Shown in pieces: positions 1 to 7,369 of a stretch of DNA of 11,404 nucleotides. Source of the DNA: CAYVSY01 sp964454255 (GTDB lineage: Bacteria; Bacillota_I; Bacilli_A; RF39; UBA660); assembly GCA_964454255.1 (NCBI GenBank), contig CAYVSY010000034.1, positions 1 to 11,404 on the forward strand. Reading direction: 5' to 3'. Position numbers and translations under genes: made by a program. Under the pieces are notes generated by a model. It was not told where the DNA came from. It worked only from the letters and a program-made list of their open reading frames with translations, and searched no databases. Within the stretch, counting starts at the first letter, position 1. Every line of letters begins with the position of its first letter.

Positions 1-34
1 ATTTGTTAATAATTACCTTTTTAATAAAATTATC

Positions 35-1279
35 TTAGTTATTTTTTTTAATAATTGAGATAGCTTTTTTCATTTTTAAGTCATATTTAACAACATCAAT
101 TCCGCCAAATGCTTTTATTAATTCTTCTTTTTCCATATTATATTTTTTAGACATGCTGTTAATTTCATCTAAGACTTCATTTTCAGAAACATCAATGTTT
201 TCTTTTTCAACAATGCTTTCTAAAAGATATCTTTCTTTTATTCTATTTAAGGCTTCAGAATGCATTTGTTTAAGTAAATCTTCTTTTTTAGAATTAGTAT
301 ATTGCAAATATAGTTCTTCAGTTAAACCTTGATATGACATTCTTTCCATAAATTGATTATACATTCTATTTGCTTCATCTTGAATAACTTCTTCTTCAAT
401 TTCCACTTTTAAATTATCTGATGCTTTCTTTAACAATTCATCAATATATTTATTTTCTAACTCATACTCTTTTTTTATCATTAATTCTTCTTCAATATGT
501 TTTTCTAAAGTTTCTTTAGTTGTAACATTGTCTATTCCTAAATCAGCAAAGAAATTCTCATTAAGTTCTGGAACAACTCTTTCTTTAATTTCATTTACTT
601 TCACTTTAAAAACAACAGTTTTTCCTTTTAATTCTTCAGCTTGATAATTTTCTGGAAATTTTAGGTTTAAATCTTTTTCTTCACCTTTTTTCATTCCAAT
701 AAGCCCATCTTCAAAACCAGGAATAAATGAATTACTACCAATTTCTAATGAATAATTAGTAGCTTTACCACCTTCAAATGGAATGCCATCATTAAATCCT
801 TCAAAATCAATTATAGCTGTATCATTTTTTTTAACTGGTCCATCAATTGGAACAATTTCCGCATACTTTTCAGTTAAAGATTTAATTTCATTATTTATTT
901 CTTCTTTTGTAATTTTCACTTCTTCTTTTTTAACATTTAAGTTTTTATATGAACCAAGTGTTATTTCTGGTTTAGTCCAAATAGTAAAATTAGCTTCTAA
1001 ACCAAACTCATCCATTTTTACAATATCAACTTTTGGTTCAATAATTGGTTTTAATTTATCATCTTCAAATATTTTATGATATCTTTCATGAATTAATATT
1101 TCACTAGCTTCCATAAAAATATTTTCTTTTCCATATTTTTTTTCAAAAACAGAACGAGGAGCTTTTCCTTCTCTAAAACCATCTATTTTGGCTTTTTTAT
1201 TTAGTTTTTCAAATGCCTTATCAACGGCTATTTTCCATTCTTCATTGTTTGTTTTATAATTTATAACTGTTTTACTCAT
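35..1279 (-). CDS. tig: Trigger factor, ribosome-associated chaperone and peptidyl-prolyl isomerase
   Basis: Trigger factor binds the ribosome at the tunnel exit and shields nascent chains in the cytoplasm. The ribosome-docking signature GFREGKAPR is at residues 34-42. An FKBP-type PPIase domain covers about 150-235, with FEGF, FEGG and FIPGFEDGLIG segments as in Bacillus Tig. The rest, to residue 414, is the helical C-terminal chaperone domain. The start is firm: AAGGAG lies 7 nt upstream (about 1286-1291), and the in-frame sequence further upstream reaches a TAG (1304-1306) with no other start codon. The N-terminus is about nine residues shorter than B. subtilis Tig as I recall it, so the first strand of the ribosome-binding domain is missing or reduced. 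The gene follows greA by 13 nt, and its SD lies right beside the greA stop. Family assignment is near certain. Confidence 0.97.
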   Translation of the reverse strand: MSKTVINYKTNNEEWKIAVDKAFEKLNKKAKIDGFREGKAPRSVFEKKYGKENIFMEASEILIHERYHKIFEDDKLKPIIEPKVDIVKMDEFGLEANFTIWTKPEITLGSYKNLNVKKEEVKITKEEINNEIKSLTEKYAEIVPIDGPVKKNDTAIIDFEGFNDGIPFEGGKATNYSLEIGSNSFIPGFEDGLIGMKKGEEKDLNLKFPENYQAEELKGKTVVFKVKVNEIKERVVPELNENFFADLGIDNVTTKETLEKHIEEELMIKKEYELENKYIDELLKKASDNLKVEIEEEVIQDEANRMYNQFMERMSYQGLTEELYLQYTNSKKEDLLKQMHSEALNRIKERYLLESIVEKENIDVSENEVLDEINSMSKKYNMEKEELIKAFGGIDVVKYDLKMKKAISIIKKNN

Positions 1280-1292
1280 ATTTTTCTCCTTT

Positions 1293-1760
1293 TTAGTATA
1301 TGTCTATAATTTCAACATCGTAAGTTCCGTTTGGACTTTGAACTGTGCAAATACTACCCTTTTTTGCATTTAAAATTGCTTTAGCAATTGGACTTTCATT
1401 AGAAATTTTGTTTTTTGATGGATCTACTTCTTTTGATCCAACAATACGATATTCTTCAGTTTCATCGTCATCAACATATTTAATTTTGACATTATTACCA
1501 ATTTGAACAATATCTGTTTTGTTCTTTTCAATAATTTCAGCATTTTCGATTATCTTTTCTAGTTCAACAATACGTCCTTCAATTTGTGCTTGTTCAGCGC
1601 GGGCAGCATCATAATCGGCATTTTCACTTAAATCACCTAATGCTCGAGCATCTTTTAATGCTTTAATTATTTCTGGCCTTTTTTCAGCTTTTAAGAAATT
1701 TAATTCTTCTTCAATTTCTAAAAAGCCTTCATTTGTCAAAAAATATTTTGAATTTGACAT
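1293..1760 (-). CDS. greA: Transcription elongation factor GreA
   Basis: GreA enters the secondary channel of RNA polymerase and stimulates cleavage of backtracked transcripts. At 155 aa it has the usual length. The N-terminal coiled coil spans about residues 10-76. Its tip carries GDLSENADYDAARAEQ (42-57), including the acidic D43 and E46 that assist metal binding in the polymerase active site. The C-terminal FKBP-like domain (about 84-155) has the usual ESPIAKAILNAKKG segment at 122-135. The start has SD GAGGTG about 8 nt upstream. It is the first gene after the promoter at 1792-1820 and is followed 13 nt later by tig, so the two are probably co-transcribed. In B. subtilis greA also lies at the end of the yrr operon, there separated by udk. 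Confidence 0.97.
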   Translation of the reverse strand: MSNSKYFLTNEGFLEIEEELNFLKAEKRPEIIKALKDARALGDLSENADYDAARAEQAQIEGRIVELEKIIENAEIIEKNKTDIVQIGNNVKIKYVDDDETEEYRIVGSKEVDPSKNKISNESPIAKAILNAKKGSICTVQSPNGTYDVEIIDIY

Positions 1761-1791
1761 GTTTTTTCACCTCTAATTTTTCTATTTCATG

Positions 1792-1820
1792 ATTTTACTA
1801 TGTATTTTATTATTTGTCAA
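1792..1820 (-). promoter_or_regulatory. Sigma-A-type promoter for greA-tig
   Basis: On the minus strand, TTGACA (1820-1815, perfect -35) is followed by a 17-nt spacer and TAAAAT (1797-1792, 5 of 6 for -10). The start site would fall near 1785, giving a leader of about 25 nt with the GAGGTG ribosome site. No convincing terminator separates it from trhP2, so read-through from the upstream operon probably adds to greA-tig expression. Confidence 0.8.
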
Positions 1821-1842
1821 GTATAATCATGATAAATTTATA

Positions 1843-3051
1843 TTATATTTTTATTCTTAATATGTCATTTGGAAACACTTTTGTGTTTAATTTAAATTTT
1901 ATTATTTCTTCAGGATGTCTAGCTGCATCTAATTCATTACCTTTATCATCATAAATATTTGGTATTTTGAAAGTAATTGTTTCAATATTTGGTCCAAATA
2001 TTTGAACATCATCACCAGGTTGAAAAAAGTTTCTTTCGGTAATAGTAACTTCCTTAGTATATTCATTATAATCTAAGACTATACCTAAAAAATCTTGATT
2101 ACTAATTTCTTCTTTTTCTAAATAATATTGACATTCAGTTGATGGAAAAGAATTATAAAATTGGGAAATGCTATCTCTATTAGCACATCTATTTAATACT
2201 TTTTCATAATATTTTGACTTTTCTAAGGATAACGTATTATGAAAAATATCATTTATTAGATTTTTATATGTGTGAACTAAAGTTGCAATATAATAATTAG
2301 AACGCATTCTGCCTTCAATTTTAAATGATGTAATGCCAATATCAATCATATCTTTTATGTTATTTACCATACATAGATCTTTACATGACATTGTCCATAA
2401 TGTTTCATTATTAACTTTGTTTTTGTTTTTATCATATAATTCAAATTCAAATCGACATATTTGAGCACAACCGCCACGATTAGCATCTCTATTGGTCCAA
2501 TAATTTGATAAGACACATCGACCGCTATATCCAGCACACATTGCCCCATGTATAAATGTTTCTGTTTCTATTCCGGTTTTTTCAATTATTTTTTTTATTT
2601 CAATTCGAGATAATTCTCTTCCTAAAACTATTCTTTCAATATTAAATAATTTTTTAAGCATATTAACGGCTTCATAATTTAAAACCGATAATTGAGTTGA
2701 AATGTGAATTTTTAAATTAGGCACTACTTTATTAGCAATTTGCCCAATAAATAAATCGCTTATTATTATAGCATCTACACCAACTTTATCTAAGTAGATT
2801 AAATATTCTTCTAAATCTTTTATATCTTCATTGTGAAAAACAATATTGATAGTTACATATATTTTTTTATTTAAATGATGAGCAAAATCACAAGCTTCTT
2901 TTATTTCTTCTAAACTAAAATTGGTTGCATTAGCTCTTAAACTAAATTTTTTGCCACCTATATAAACAGCATCAGCACCATATAAACAAGCAAATTTTAA
3001 CTTTTCTAGTGATCCGGCTGGAGATAATAATTCTATATTTCTATTTATCAT
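1843..3051 (-). CDS. trhP2: U32-family tRNA uridine-34 hydroxylation protein TrhP2 (YrrO type)
   Basis: U32 proteins of the TrhP/YegQ/YrrO branch form 5-hydroxyuridine at the wobble position of tRNAs, using prephenate as a co-substrate; older annotations say 'collagenase-like peptidase'. The protein starts with the typical ELLSPAGSLEKL (residues 7-18) and GADAVYIGG (25-33). The U32 signature lies at 164-182 (ETFIHGAMCAGYSGRC and following). Cysteines 172, 179, 195 and 199 match the four-cysteine set thought to hold an iron-sulfur cluster in this family. Its 402 aa are near the roughly 420 of B. subtilis YrrO. The start overlaps the end of trhP1 by 11 nt, with a GAGTG ribosome site inside trhP1. 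It is the last gene of the ireB operon. The exact enzymatic role is inferred from family and synteny. Confidence 0.92.
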   Translation of the reverse strand: MINRNIELLSPAGSLEKLKFACLYGADAVYIGGKKFSLRANATNFSLEEIKEACDFAHHLNKKIYVTINIVFHNEDIKDLEEYLIYLDKVGVDAIIISDLFIGQIANKVVPNLKIHISTQLSVLNYEAVNMLKKLFNIERIVLGRELSRIEIKKIIEKTGIETETFIHGAMCAGYSGRCVLSNYWTNRDANRGGCAQICRFEFELYDKNKNKVNNETLWTMSCKDLCMVNNIKDMIDIGITSFKIEGRMRSNYYIATLVHTYKNLINDIFHNTLSLEKSKYYEKVLNRCANRDSISQFYNSFPSTECQYYLEKEEISNQDFLGIVLDYNEYTKEVTITERNFFQPGDDVQIFGPNIETITFKIPNIYDDKGNELDAARHPEEIIKFKLNTKVFPNDILRIKI

Positions 3052-3904
3052 TTTTCACTCTATATACTGTTTTATTGTATAAAAATCCCGTCCAGTAATT
3101 ATCCTTATATTCTATATTTTTATTTTCTTTCAAAGCAATATAATTTATTATTTCATTAATAAATATTTTTTCATCAATAAATTCACCATTTAATATAATA
3201 TAAGAAATATTATTATCACAGAATATTTTATATTCTTTTATAAGATTTAATATTTTATTTGTATAAATGGTTGTGCCATACTTCTCTTCTTTTATAATGT
3301 TATATTCATTTTTTAATTTTTCTTTTATATAATAAAATTTGTATTCTTGTTTTTTATTTATATATTTAAAGTAACTATTTAATAAATTTCGTCGTGAATA
3401 AAAAATAGGTCTATAGCCATAACTAGGAATTATAAGATTTATTGAACTTTTTTTATTAATTTCTAATATTTCTTCTAATGTTATTTCACTTGTGATAACG
3501 GAATATTTTATACCTAAACTATTATAAAAATTATTACTGTATATTGATGCATTTAAATGATTTTGATATATGACTAATTCTTTTTTTATATTTAATTTTT
3601 CACATAATTTTATAACGGATAAATCATAAAACATTATTTTATTAATATTTATTTTATTTAATTCATATAATGCTTTTTCTAAATTTTTTAAATCATTATT
3701 ATGCATATTCTTATTTAATAATATGAATATTTCTATGTTTTTTTCTTTTATTTTAGGAACTAATTTTTTTATTTCATTAACCGATAATGAAAAAGCAGTA
3801 TTAACACATAAATTATTAATACCCAAAATAATCCCATCAATATTTAATTTTAATAATGCTGTTATTTCATCTTTAGTTTTTGGCTCTATCAATATTTTGG
3901 TCAT
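3041..3904 (-). CDS. trhP1: U32-family protein TrhP1 (YrrN type), partner of TrhP2
   Basis: This is the shorter U32 paralogue that sits before yrrO in Bacilli. The chosen ATG at 3904 gives 287 aa starting MTKILIEPKTKDEI, which matches the family N-terminus; ILIEP corresponds to the 'ELLxxP' strand. The frame stays open to an ATG at 3949, but that would add 15 residues unlike the family and deepen the overlap with trmR from 32 to 77 nt. GTG (3907) and TTG (3913) are also possible starts. Residues 162-172 (YGYRPIFYSRR) occupy the place of the U32 cysteine signature but contain no cysteine, so this subunit probably cannot bind the cluster. It likely acts with TrhP2, perhaps as a complex; that is inference. 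The sequence is unusually rich in Asn, Ile and Lys and is more divergent than its neighbours. Confidence 0.85.
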   Translation of the reverse strand: MTKILIEPKTKDEITALLKLNIDGIILGINNLCVNTAFSLSVNEIKKLVPKIKEKNIEIFILLNKNMHNNDLKNLEKALYELNKININKIMFYDLSVIKLCEKLNIKKELVIYQNHLNASIYSNNFYNSLGIKYSVITSEITLEEILEINKKSSINLIIPSYGYRPIFYSRRNLLNSYFKYINKKQEYKFYYIKEKLKNEYNIIKEEKYGTTIYTNKILNLIKEYKIFCDNNISYIILNGEFIDEKIFINEIINYIALKENKNIEYKDNYWTGFLYNKTVYRVKNDK

Positions 3905-4490
3905 CACAATCAACTCTCTTTGAAATGGCAATTTTATCACCAATATCAATTATTTCTGTAATATATTCTTCAGAATTGGTTAAAAAATTAATATATTCTT
4001 TTATTTTTCGAACCAAATTTTCTTGATTTTTTGTTTTTATTAAACTATTGTTTTCAACAAGTCCATGAAATGATAAATTATCAGTAATAATTCGACCATT
4101 TTTATTTAAATTATTTTTGTAACGATTAAAGAAATCCGTATTATGCGATTTTGATGCATCAATAAAGATTAAATCAAATTTATCTTTAGTTGTCCATTCT
4201 AATCCATCAATATTTAAAATAGTTATTCTTTTCTTTAATTTTAAATTTTTTATATTTTTAATAGCAATATTATATCGTTCTGTATTTTTTTCTAAGGTAG
4301 TAACTGCTATTTGATCATTTAAAAGTGACATCTTTATTGATGAATATCCTATTCCAGAACCTATTTCTAATATTCTTTTAATTCTATTTTTTTTAATATA
4401 ATCACATAAATAGTTAATTCCTTCATCCATCATTATAGGGATTCTATTCTCTCTGGCGTATATCTTGATTTCATTTATTTTTTCTTTCAT
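3873..4490 (-). CDS. trmR: tRNA 5-hydroxyuridine O-methyltransferase TrmR (YrrM)
   Basis: This class I SAM-dependent O-methyltransferase of the catechol-OMT-like family (205 aa from this start) is expected to convert ho5U34 of tRNA to 5-methoxyuridine. The SAM-binding motif LEIGSGIGYSS lies at 41-51. The metal and substrate motifs FIDASKSH (109-116) and TDNLSFHG (136-143) correspond to the FIDAAK and DN.LF.G motifs of the family. The ATG at 4490 has AAGGA 7 nt upstream (4498-4502). An ATG at 4505 would add five residues (MKDDS) and overlap mltG by 11 nt, but has only a weak GGA in front. The gene lies between mltG and trhP1, the B. subtilis yrrL-yrrM-yrrN order. The specific substrate is inferred from its linkage with the two U32 genes. 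Confidence 0.9.
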   Translation of the reverse strand: MKEKINEIKIYARENRIPIMMDEGINYLCDYIKKNRIKRILEIGSGIGYSSIKMSLLNDQIAVTTLEKNTERYNIAIKNIKNLKLKKRITILNIDGLEWTTKDKFDLIFIDASKSHNTDFFNRYKNNLNKNGRIITDNLSFHGLVENNSLIKTKNQENLVRKIKEYINFLTNSEEYITEIIDIGDKIAISKRVDCDDQNIDRAKN

Positions 4491-4494
4491 ACTA

Positions 4495-5577
4495 TCATCC
4501 TTCATATTCTATCCATAAACCTTTATTTTTTAATTCTTGAACTTTTTTATTGTGTTCTGAATAAGTAATGGTAAAGTAAGTTTTTTTATTTTTATCTGCT
4601 ACAAAATAATAAAAATTATGTTTTTTGGGGTATAATGTAGATTCAATTGAATCTATACCAGGATTAGATATAGGTCCAACAGGTAATCCTAAATTTTTTG
4701 AACATCTTGTGTTATACTTGTTACTACAATCATTTAATTGTTTAGTTGTTAAATCTTTCTTATAATTATCTGATTTAATAGCATAATAAGTAGTAACATC
4801 ACTGCCTAAGTTCATATTTACGGCTATACGGTTATAAAAGACTCCGGCAATACCGGCCCTATCGTCGCTACCAGCACCTTCCAATTCTATAATTGATGAT
4901 AAAGTAATAAATTCATGAATAGATAAATCTAATTCTTCAATATCACTTTTATATTTACTAATTTTAGTTTCAAATTCGTCTAACATGCGATTGAAAATTT
5001 CTTTAACTGTAACATCTTTATTATCAAAAATATATGTTTCAGGAAATAAATATCCTTCTAATGGATAGTAGATATCTTTGTTTTTAATGTTATCATTTAA
5101 AAACCAATATTTATTAATCAATTCATTAATATAATTTTCATCTTTTAATAATTCAAATACTGAATCATAACTATTATTAGTCTTATTTTCAATTGTAGTA
5201 GCAATTTTTCTAATATTATTTCCTTCAACAAAAGTAATTTTTATTTCATTGGGATTATTTGGATTACCTTGAATTAATTTTGATATTATTTTTTCAACAC
5301 CCATATTCTTATTTAAAATGTATGTTGAAGGTTTAATGTTTTGTTTTTTATTAAATTTTGCATATAATTTAAATACATTAGCACTTTTTATTAAGTCGTT
5401 TTCTTTTAAAACGTTTGCAATTGAACTAATACTGCTTCCTTTTGGAACAACTATTTCTATGTCAATACTTTCTTTTGATGTGGGTTCTAGCATTAATTTA
5501 TAAAATAAGCATGATCCTCCTACAACAATAATCATTATTATTAATAGTCCAATCGCAATATTTCTGTATGTTTTCAT
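4495..5577 (-). CDS. mltG: Endolytic peptidoglycan transglycosylase MltG (YceG-like)
   Basis: MltG cuts nascent glycan strands at the outer face of the membrane and is thought to set strand length. The 360-aa protein has a short cytoplasmic start, one membrane helix (about residues 7-26), a LysM-like region (about 38-105, with VPKGSSISSIANVL) and the YceG catalytic domain. The catalytic motif IIELEG is at 229-234; E231 is the likely catalytic Glu by alignment with E. coli MltG. Other family blocks are YPLEGYLFPETY (171-182), AGIAGVFYNR (241-250), GLPVGPISNPG (297-307) and FYYFVAD. The stop TGA overlaps the ribosome site of trmR. It follows the DUF1292 gene by 20 nt. Adjacency to ireB suits a role in cell-wall control. 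Confidence 0.96.
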   Translation of the reverse strand: MKTYRNIAIGLLIIMIIVVGGSCLFYKLMLEPTSKESIDIEIVVPKGSSISSIANVLKENDLIKSANVFKLYAKFNKKQNIKPSTYILNKNMGVEKIISKLIQGNPNNPNEIKITFVEGNNIRKIATTIENKTNNSYDSVFELLKDENYINELINKYWFLNDNIKNKDIYYPLEGYLFPETYIFDNKDVTVKEIFNRMLDEFETKISKYKSDIEELDLSIHEFITLSSIIELEGAGSDDRAGIAGVFYNRIAVNMNLGSDVTTYYAIKSDNYKKDLTTKQLNDCSNKYNTRCSKNLGLPVGPISNPGIDSIESTLYPKKHNFYYFVADKNKKTYFTITYSEHNKKVQELKNKGLWIEYEG

Positions 5578-5597
5578 CTCTTACTTCCAAAAAAAGA

Positions 5598-5891
5598 CTA
5601 ATTAGTTTCGTCTTCTTTTTCTTTCTTATTTTCTTTTTGAACTTCACTTAATATTGTTTCAATTATCTTCCATTCTCTTTCTGTTTCAATTGGTTGAAGG
5701 TCGCTCGAATCACTATTTGGATCAAATATTGATGCATATACTTTAACATTTCCCCCATCATCGGTAGTATTATCAGTATATACTAAATAGCTTTTTTTTG
5801 TTTCTTCACTTTCAAATGTGAATAAGACTTCACAAGTAACTTCTTTTCCTTCATTATCAATGACAGTAAATGTATTTTTCTTTTCTTCCAT
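5598..5891 (-). CDS. DUF1292 family protein (YrzB-like), function unknown
   Basis: This small acidic protein of 97 aa belongs to the DUF1292/YrzB family. It has the typical opening (FTVIDNEGKEVTCEVLFTFE, residues 8-27), a short strand around SYLVYTD, and a highly charged C-terminal tail of Lys and Glu. There is no signal peptide or membrane segment, so it is probably cytoplasmic. The start is supported by AAGGAG 11 nt upstream. Only two bases separate the ruvX stop from its ATG, so translation is probably coupled. The position between ruvX and mltG is conserved in B. subtilis (yrrK-yrzB-yrrL). No biochemical role is established that I know of, and the sequence suggests none. Confidence 0.9.
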   Translation of the reverse strand: MEEKKNTFTVIDNEGKEVTCEVLFTFESEETKKSYLVYTDNTTDDGGNVKVYASIFDPNSDSSDLQPIETEREWKIIETILSEVQKENKKEKEDETN

Positions 5892-5893
5892 AG

Positions 5894-6328
5894 TTAATTA
5901 TTCTCCTTTTTTTTCTTTAACCTATCTAAATGACTTTGCAAGATTATTGAAGCAGCTATTTTATCAACAACTTTTTTTCTTTTTTTTCTTGACATATCAG
6001 CACCAATTAATACTTGATTTGATATTACAGATGTTAATCTTTCATCTTCAAGATAAACAGGTAATTTTATCGTATTTTCTATTTTTTCTTTAAAATTTCG
6101 GGTTGTTTCAGCACGAGGACCGATGGTATTGTTCATGTTTATAGGCCATCCTAAAACAATATTGGTAATATTATATTCTTTTATTATTTCTTTTAATTCA
6201 AATAATAATGAATTATAATCTTCATTTTTGAACACAATTGTTTTATAATTTGATGCAATGGTATTGCTTAAATCGCTAATCGCAATGCCTAATGTTTTTG
6301 AGCCTAAATCAAGTCCAATATATCTCAT
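5894..6328 (-). CDS. ruvX: Pre-16S rRNA nuclease / RuvX-type Holliday junction resolvase homologue (YqgF)
   Basis: This 144-aa RNase H-fold nuclease of the YqgF family is known from E. coli to mature the 5' end of 16S rRNA; it is often annotated as a putative resolvase. The motifs are in order: GLDLGSKTLGIAIS (5-18, catalytic D7), VLGWPINMNNTIGPRAE (58-74), DERLTS (95-100) and VDKIAASIILQSHLD (121-135, catalytic D122). The basic stretch SRKKRKK at 113-119 is typical of the Bacilli form. Its ATG overlaps the ireB stop by four bases (ATGA), a sign of translational coupling. The neighbours match B. subtilis yrzL-yrrK-yrzB. Confidence 0.96.
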   Translation of the reverse strand: MRYIGLDLGSKTLGIAISDLSNTIASNYKTIVFKNEDYNSLLFELKEIIKEYNITNIVLGWPINMNNTIGPRAETTRNFKEKIENTIKLPVYLEDERLTSVISNQVLIGADMSRKKRKKVVDKIAASIILQSHLDRLKKKKENN

Positions 6329-6573
6329 CTTTTTAAATAATAATCAATTATAACTTCAACAATCATACTTCGATCTAATTTAGATATTTTATTTCTTGCT
6401 TCTTTATAACTAGAAATATAACCTAAATCTCCTGAAATGAGATATCCAACCAATTGATTAATAGGATTATATCCTCTTTCTTTTAGAGCATCATAGACAT
6501 CTTTAATTGTATCATAAACTAATTCTTTATTTATTTCATTTACATCAAATAAAACTGTCGTATCAGAACGCAT
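6325..6573 (-). CDS. ireB: IreB family regulatory phosphoprotein (DUF965)
   Basis: This 82-aa protein has the diagnostic block YDALKERGYNPINQLVGYL (27-45), followed by SGDLGYISSYKEARNKISKLDR. In Enterococcus faecalis, IreB is a small cytoplasmic target of the PASTA kinase IreK and a negative regulator of cephalosporin resistance. The N-terminal MRSDTTVLFD carries T5 and T6 in the region where the E. faecalis protein is phosphorylated; equivalence of the exact residues is inference. SD GAGGTGG ends 4 nt before the ATG. It is the first gene after the promoter at 6603-6631 and leads the operon running through trhP2. In B. subtilis the homologue (yrzL) follows alaS, which is not in this position here. 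Confidence 0.96.
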   Translation of the reverse strand: MRSDTTVLFDVNEINKELVYDTIKDVYDALKERGYNPINQLVGYLISGDLGYISSYKEARNKISKLDRSMIVEVIIDYYLKR

Positions 6574-6602
6574 TTAACCACCTCAACTTTAAATACAATT
6601 AT

Positions 6603-6631
6603 ATTTTATCATTATTTTTTGTTTTTAACAA
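6603..6631 (-). promoter_or_regulatory. Sigma-A-type promoter with extended -10 for the ireB operon
   Basis: On the minus strand, TTGTTA (6631-6626, 4 of 6 for -35), a 17-nt spacer and TAAAAT (6608-6603) are preceded by TGA, which fits the TGn extended -10 pattern. The start would lie near 6596, about 23 nt before ireB. The upstream terminator at 6664-6688 isolates it from sigE, as expected for an independent operon. Confidence 0.7.
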
Positions 6632-6663
6632 GTCTTTTTTATTTATGACAATTTATATACATT

Positions 6664-6688
6664 AAAAAAAGATATATTTCTATATCTT
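6664..6688 (-). terminator. Intrinsic terminator of spoIIGA-sigE, overlapping the sigE stop codon
   Basis: On the minus strand a perfect 8-bp stem AAGATATA / TATATCTT (6688-6681 and 6676-6669) closes a GAAA tetraloop and runs into a T tract (7 T counting the stem end). The sigE stop codon TAG (6682-6680) sits across the stem-loop junction, so the last sense codons form the left arm. The stem is AU-rich, but the GNRA loop and T run make it credible. Confidence 0.7.
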
Positions 6689-7369
6689 AATTATATTACT
6701 TAGTTTTTTAATAACTTTTTTTTCTATTCGTGATATATATGATTGCGATATATCTAATAATTCTGCAACTTCTTTTTGAGTCATTTCGGTTTTGCCGTTC
6801 AAACCATATCGTAACATCATTATTTCTTTATCTCTATCATTTAATTTATCTATTTCTTGATGTAATAATTTTTTATCTAATTCATCATCTAAATTTTTGG
6901 TCACAATATCATTTTCTGTTCCTAATACATCTTCTAAATGCAATTCATTTCCATCACTGTCATAACTTAAACTATCTTCAAAACTTATTTCTGTTTTTTT
7001 TCTTTTTGTTTTTCTTAAATACATTAAAATTTCATTATCTATACAGCGTGATGCATAAGTTGCTAGTTTAATATTTTTATCTAATTTATATGTTTGAACA
7101 CCTTTTATTAATCCAATTGTTCCAATAGAAACGAGATCTTCTAAATCTATTTTAGTATTTTCATATTTTTTGGCTAAAAAAACTACTAATCTTAAATTAT
7201 GTTCTATTAATTTATTTTTAGCTAACGAATCTCCACTAGATGATAACTTAACATATTTTATTTCATCATCTTTTGATAATGGTTCTGGTAAAATATCACT
7301 ACTGCCTACATAAAATATAGATGCTGTTTTTTTAAATAATAATTTAATTAGTTTAATTAATTTTTTCAT
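6680..7369 (-). CDS. sigE: RNA polymerase sporulation sigma factor, pro-sigma-E
   Basis: This 229-aa sigma-70 factor is very close to B. subtilis pro-sigma-E, which drives early mother-cell gene expression. Region 2 covers about 54-120, with NLRLVVFLAKKYENT, DLVSIGTIGLIKGV and KLATYASRCIDNEILMYLR. The linker has SYDSDGNELHLEDVLGTEND. Region 4 ends with the helix-turn-helix at about 197-221 (MTQKEVAELLDISQSYISR). The N-terminus is a basic amphipathic pro-sequence followed by the processing region FYVGSSDILPEPLS (19-32). Only about 20 residues precede the cleavage region, against about 27-29 in B. subtilis. The start has AGGAG 6 nt upstream inside spoIIGA. It overlaps spoIIGA by 17 nt, the conserved spoIIG operon order. 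Confidence 0.96.
   Translation of the reverse strand: MKKLIKLIKLLFKKTASIFYVGSSDILPEPLSKDDEIKYVKLSSSGDSLAKNKLIEHNLRLVVFLAKKYENTKIDLEDLVSIGTIGLIKGVQTYKLDKNIKLATYASRCIDNEILMYLRKTKRKKTEISFEDSLSYDSDGNELHLEDVLGTENDIVTKNLDDELDKKLLHQEIDKLNDRDKEIMMLRYGLNGKTEMTQKEVAELLDISQSYISRIEKKVIKKLSNIIKI

Noticed and set aside
1..34. Terminator or next gene downstream of tig
   Set aside because: Only 34 AT-rich bases are available; no hairpin or start can be supported before the window edge.
783..1079. Plus-strand open frame antisense to tig
   Set aside because: It is a shadow of a clearly conserved trigger factor gene, with no ribosome site. The same applies to open frames at 2364-2549 (minus, inside trhP2), 3723-3923, 5318-5503, 5818-6093, 6730-7071 (plus) and 9794-10021 (minus).
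1821..1846. Possible terminator between trhP2 and greA
   Set aside because: Only a short ATCATGAT palindrome with no T tract is present; it does not form a convincing terminator stem.
1843..3904. Secreted collagenase-type peptidases (the usual automatic name for U32 proteins)
   Set aside because: There is no signal peptide or protease motif. The four-cysteine signature in the larger protein and the linkage to trmR fit tRNA hydroxylation.
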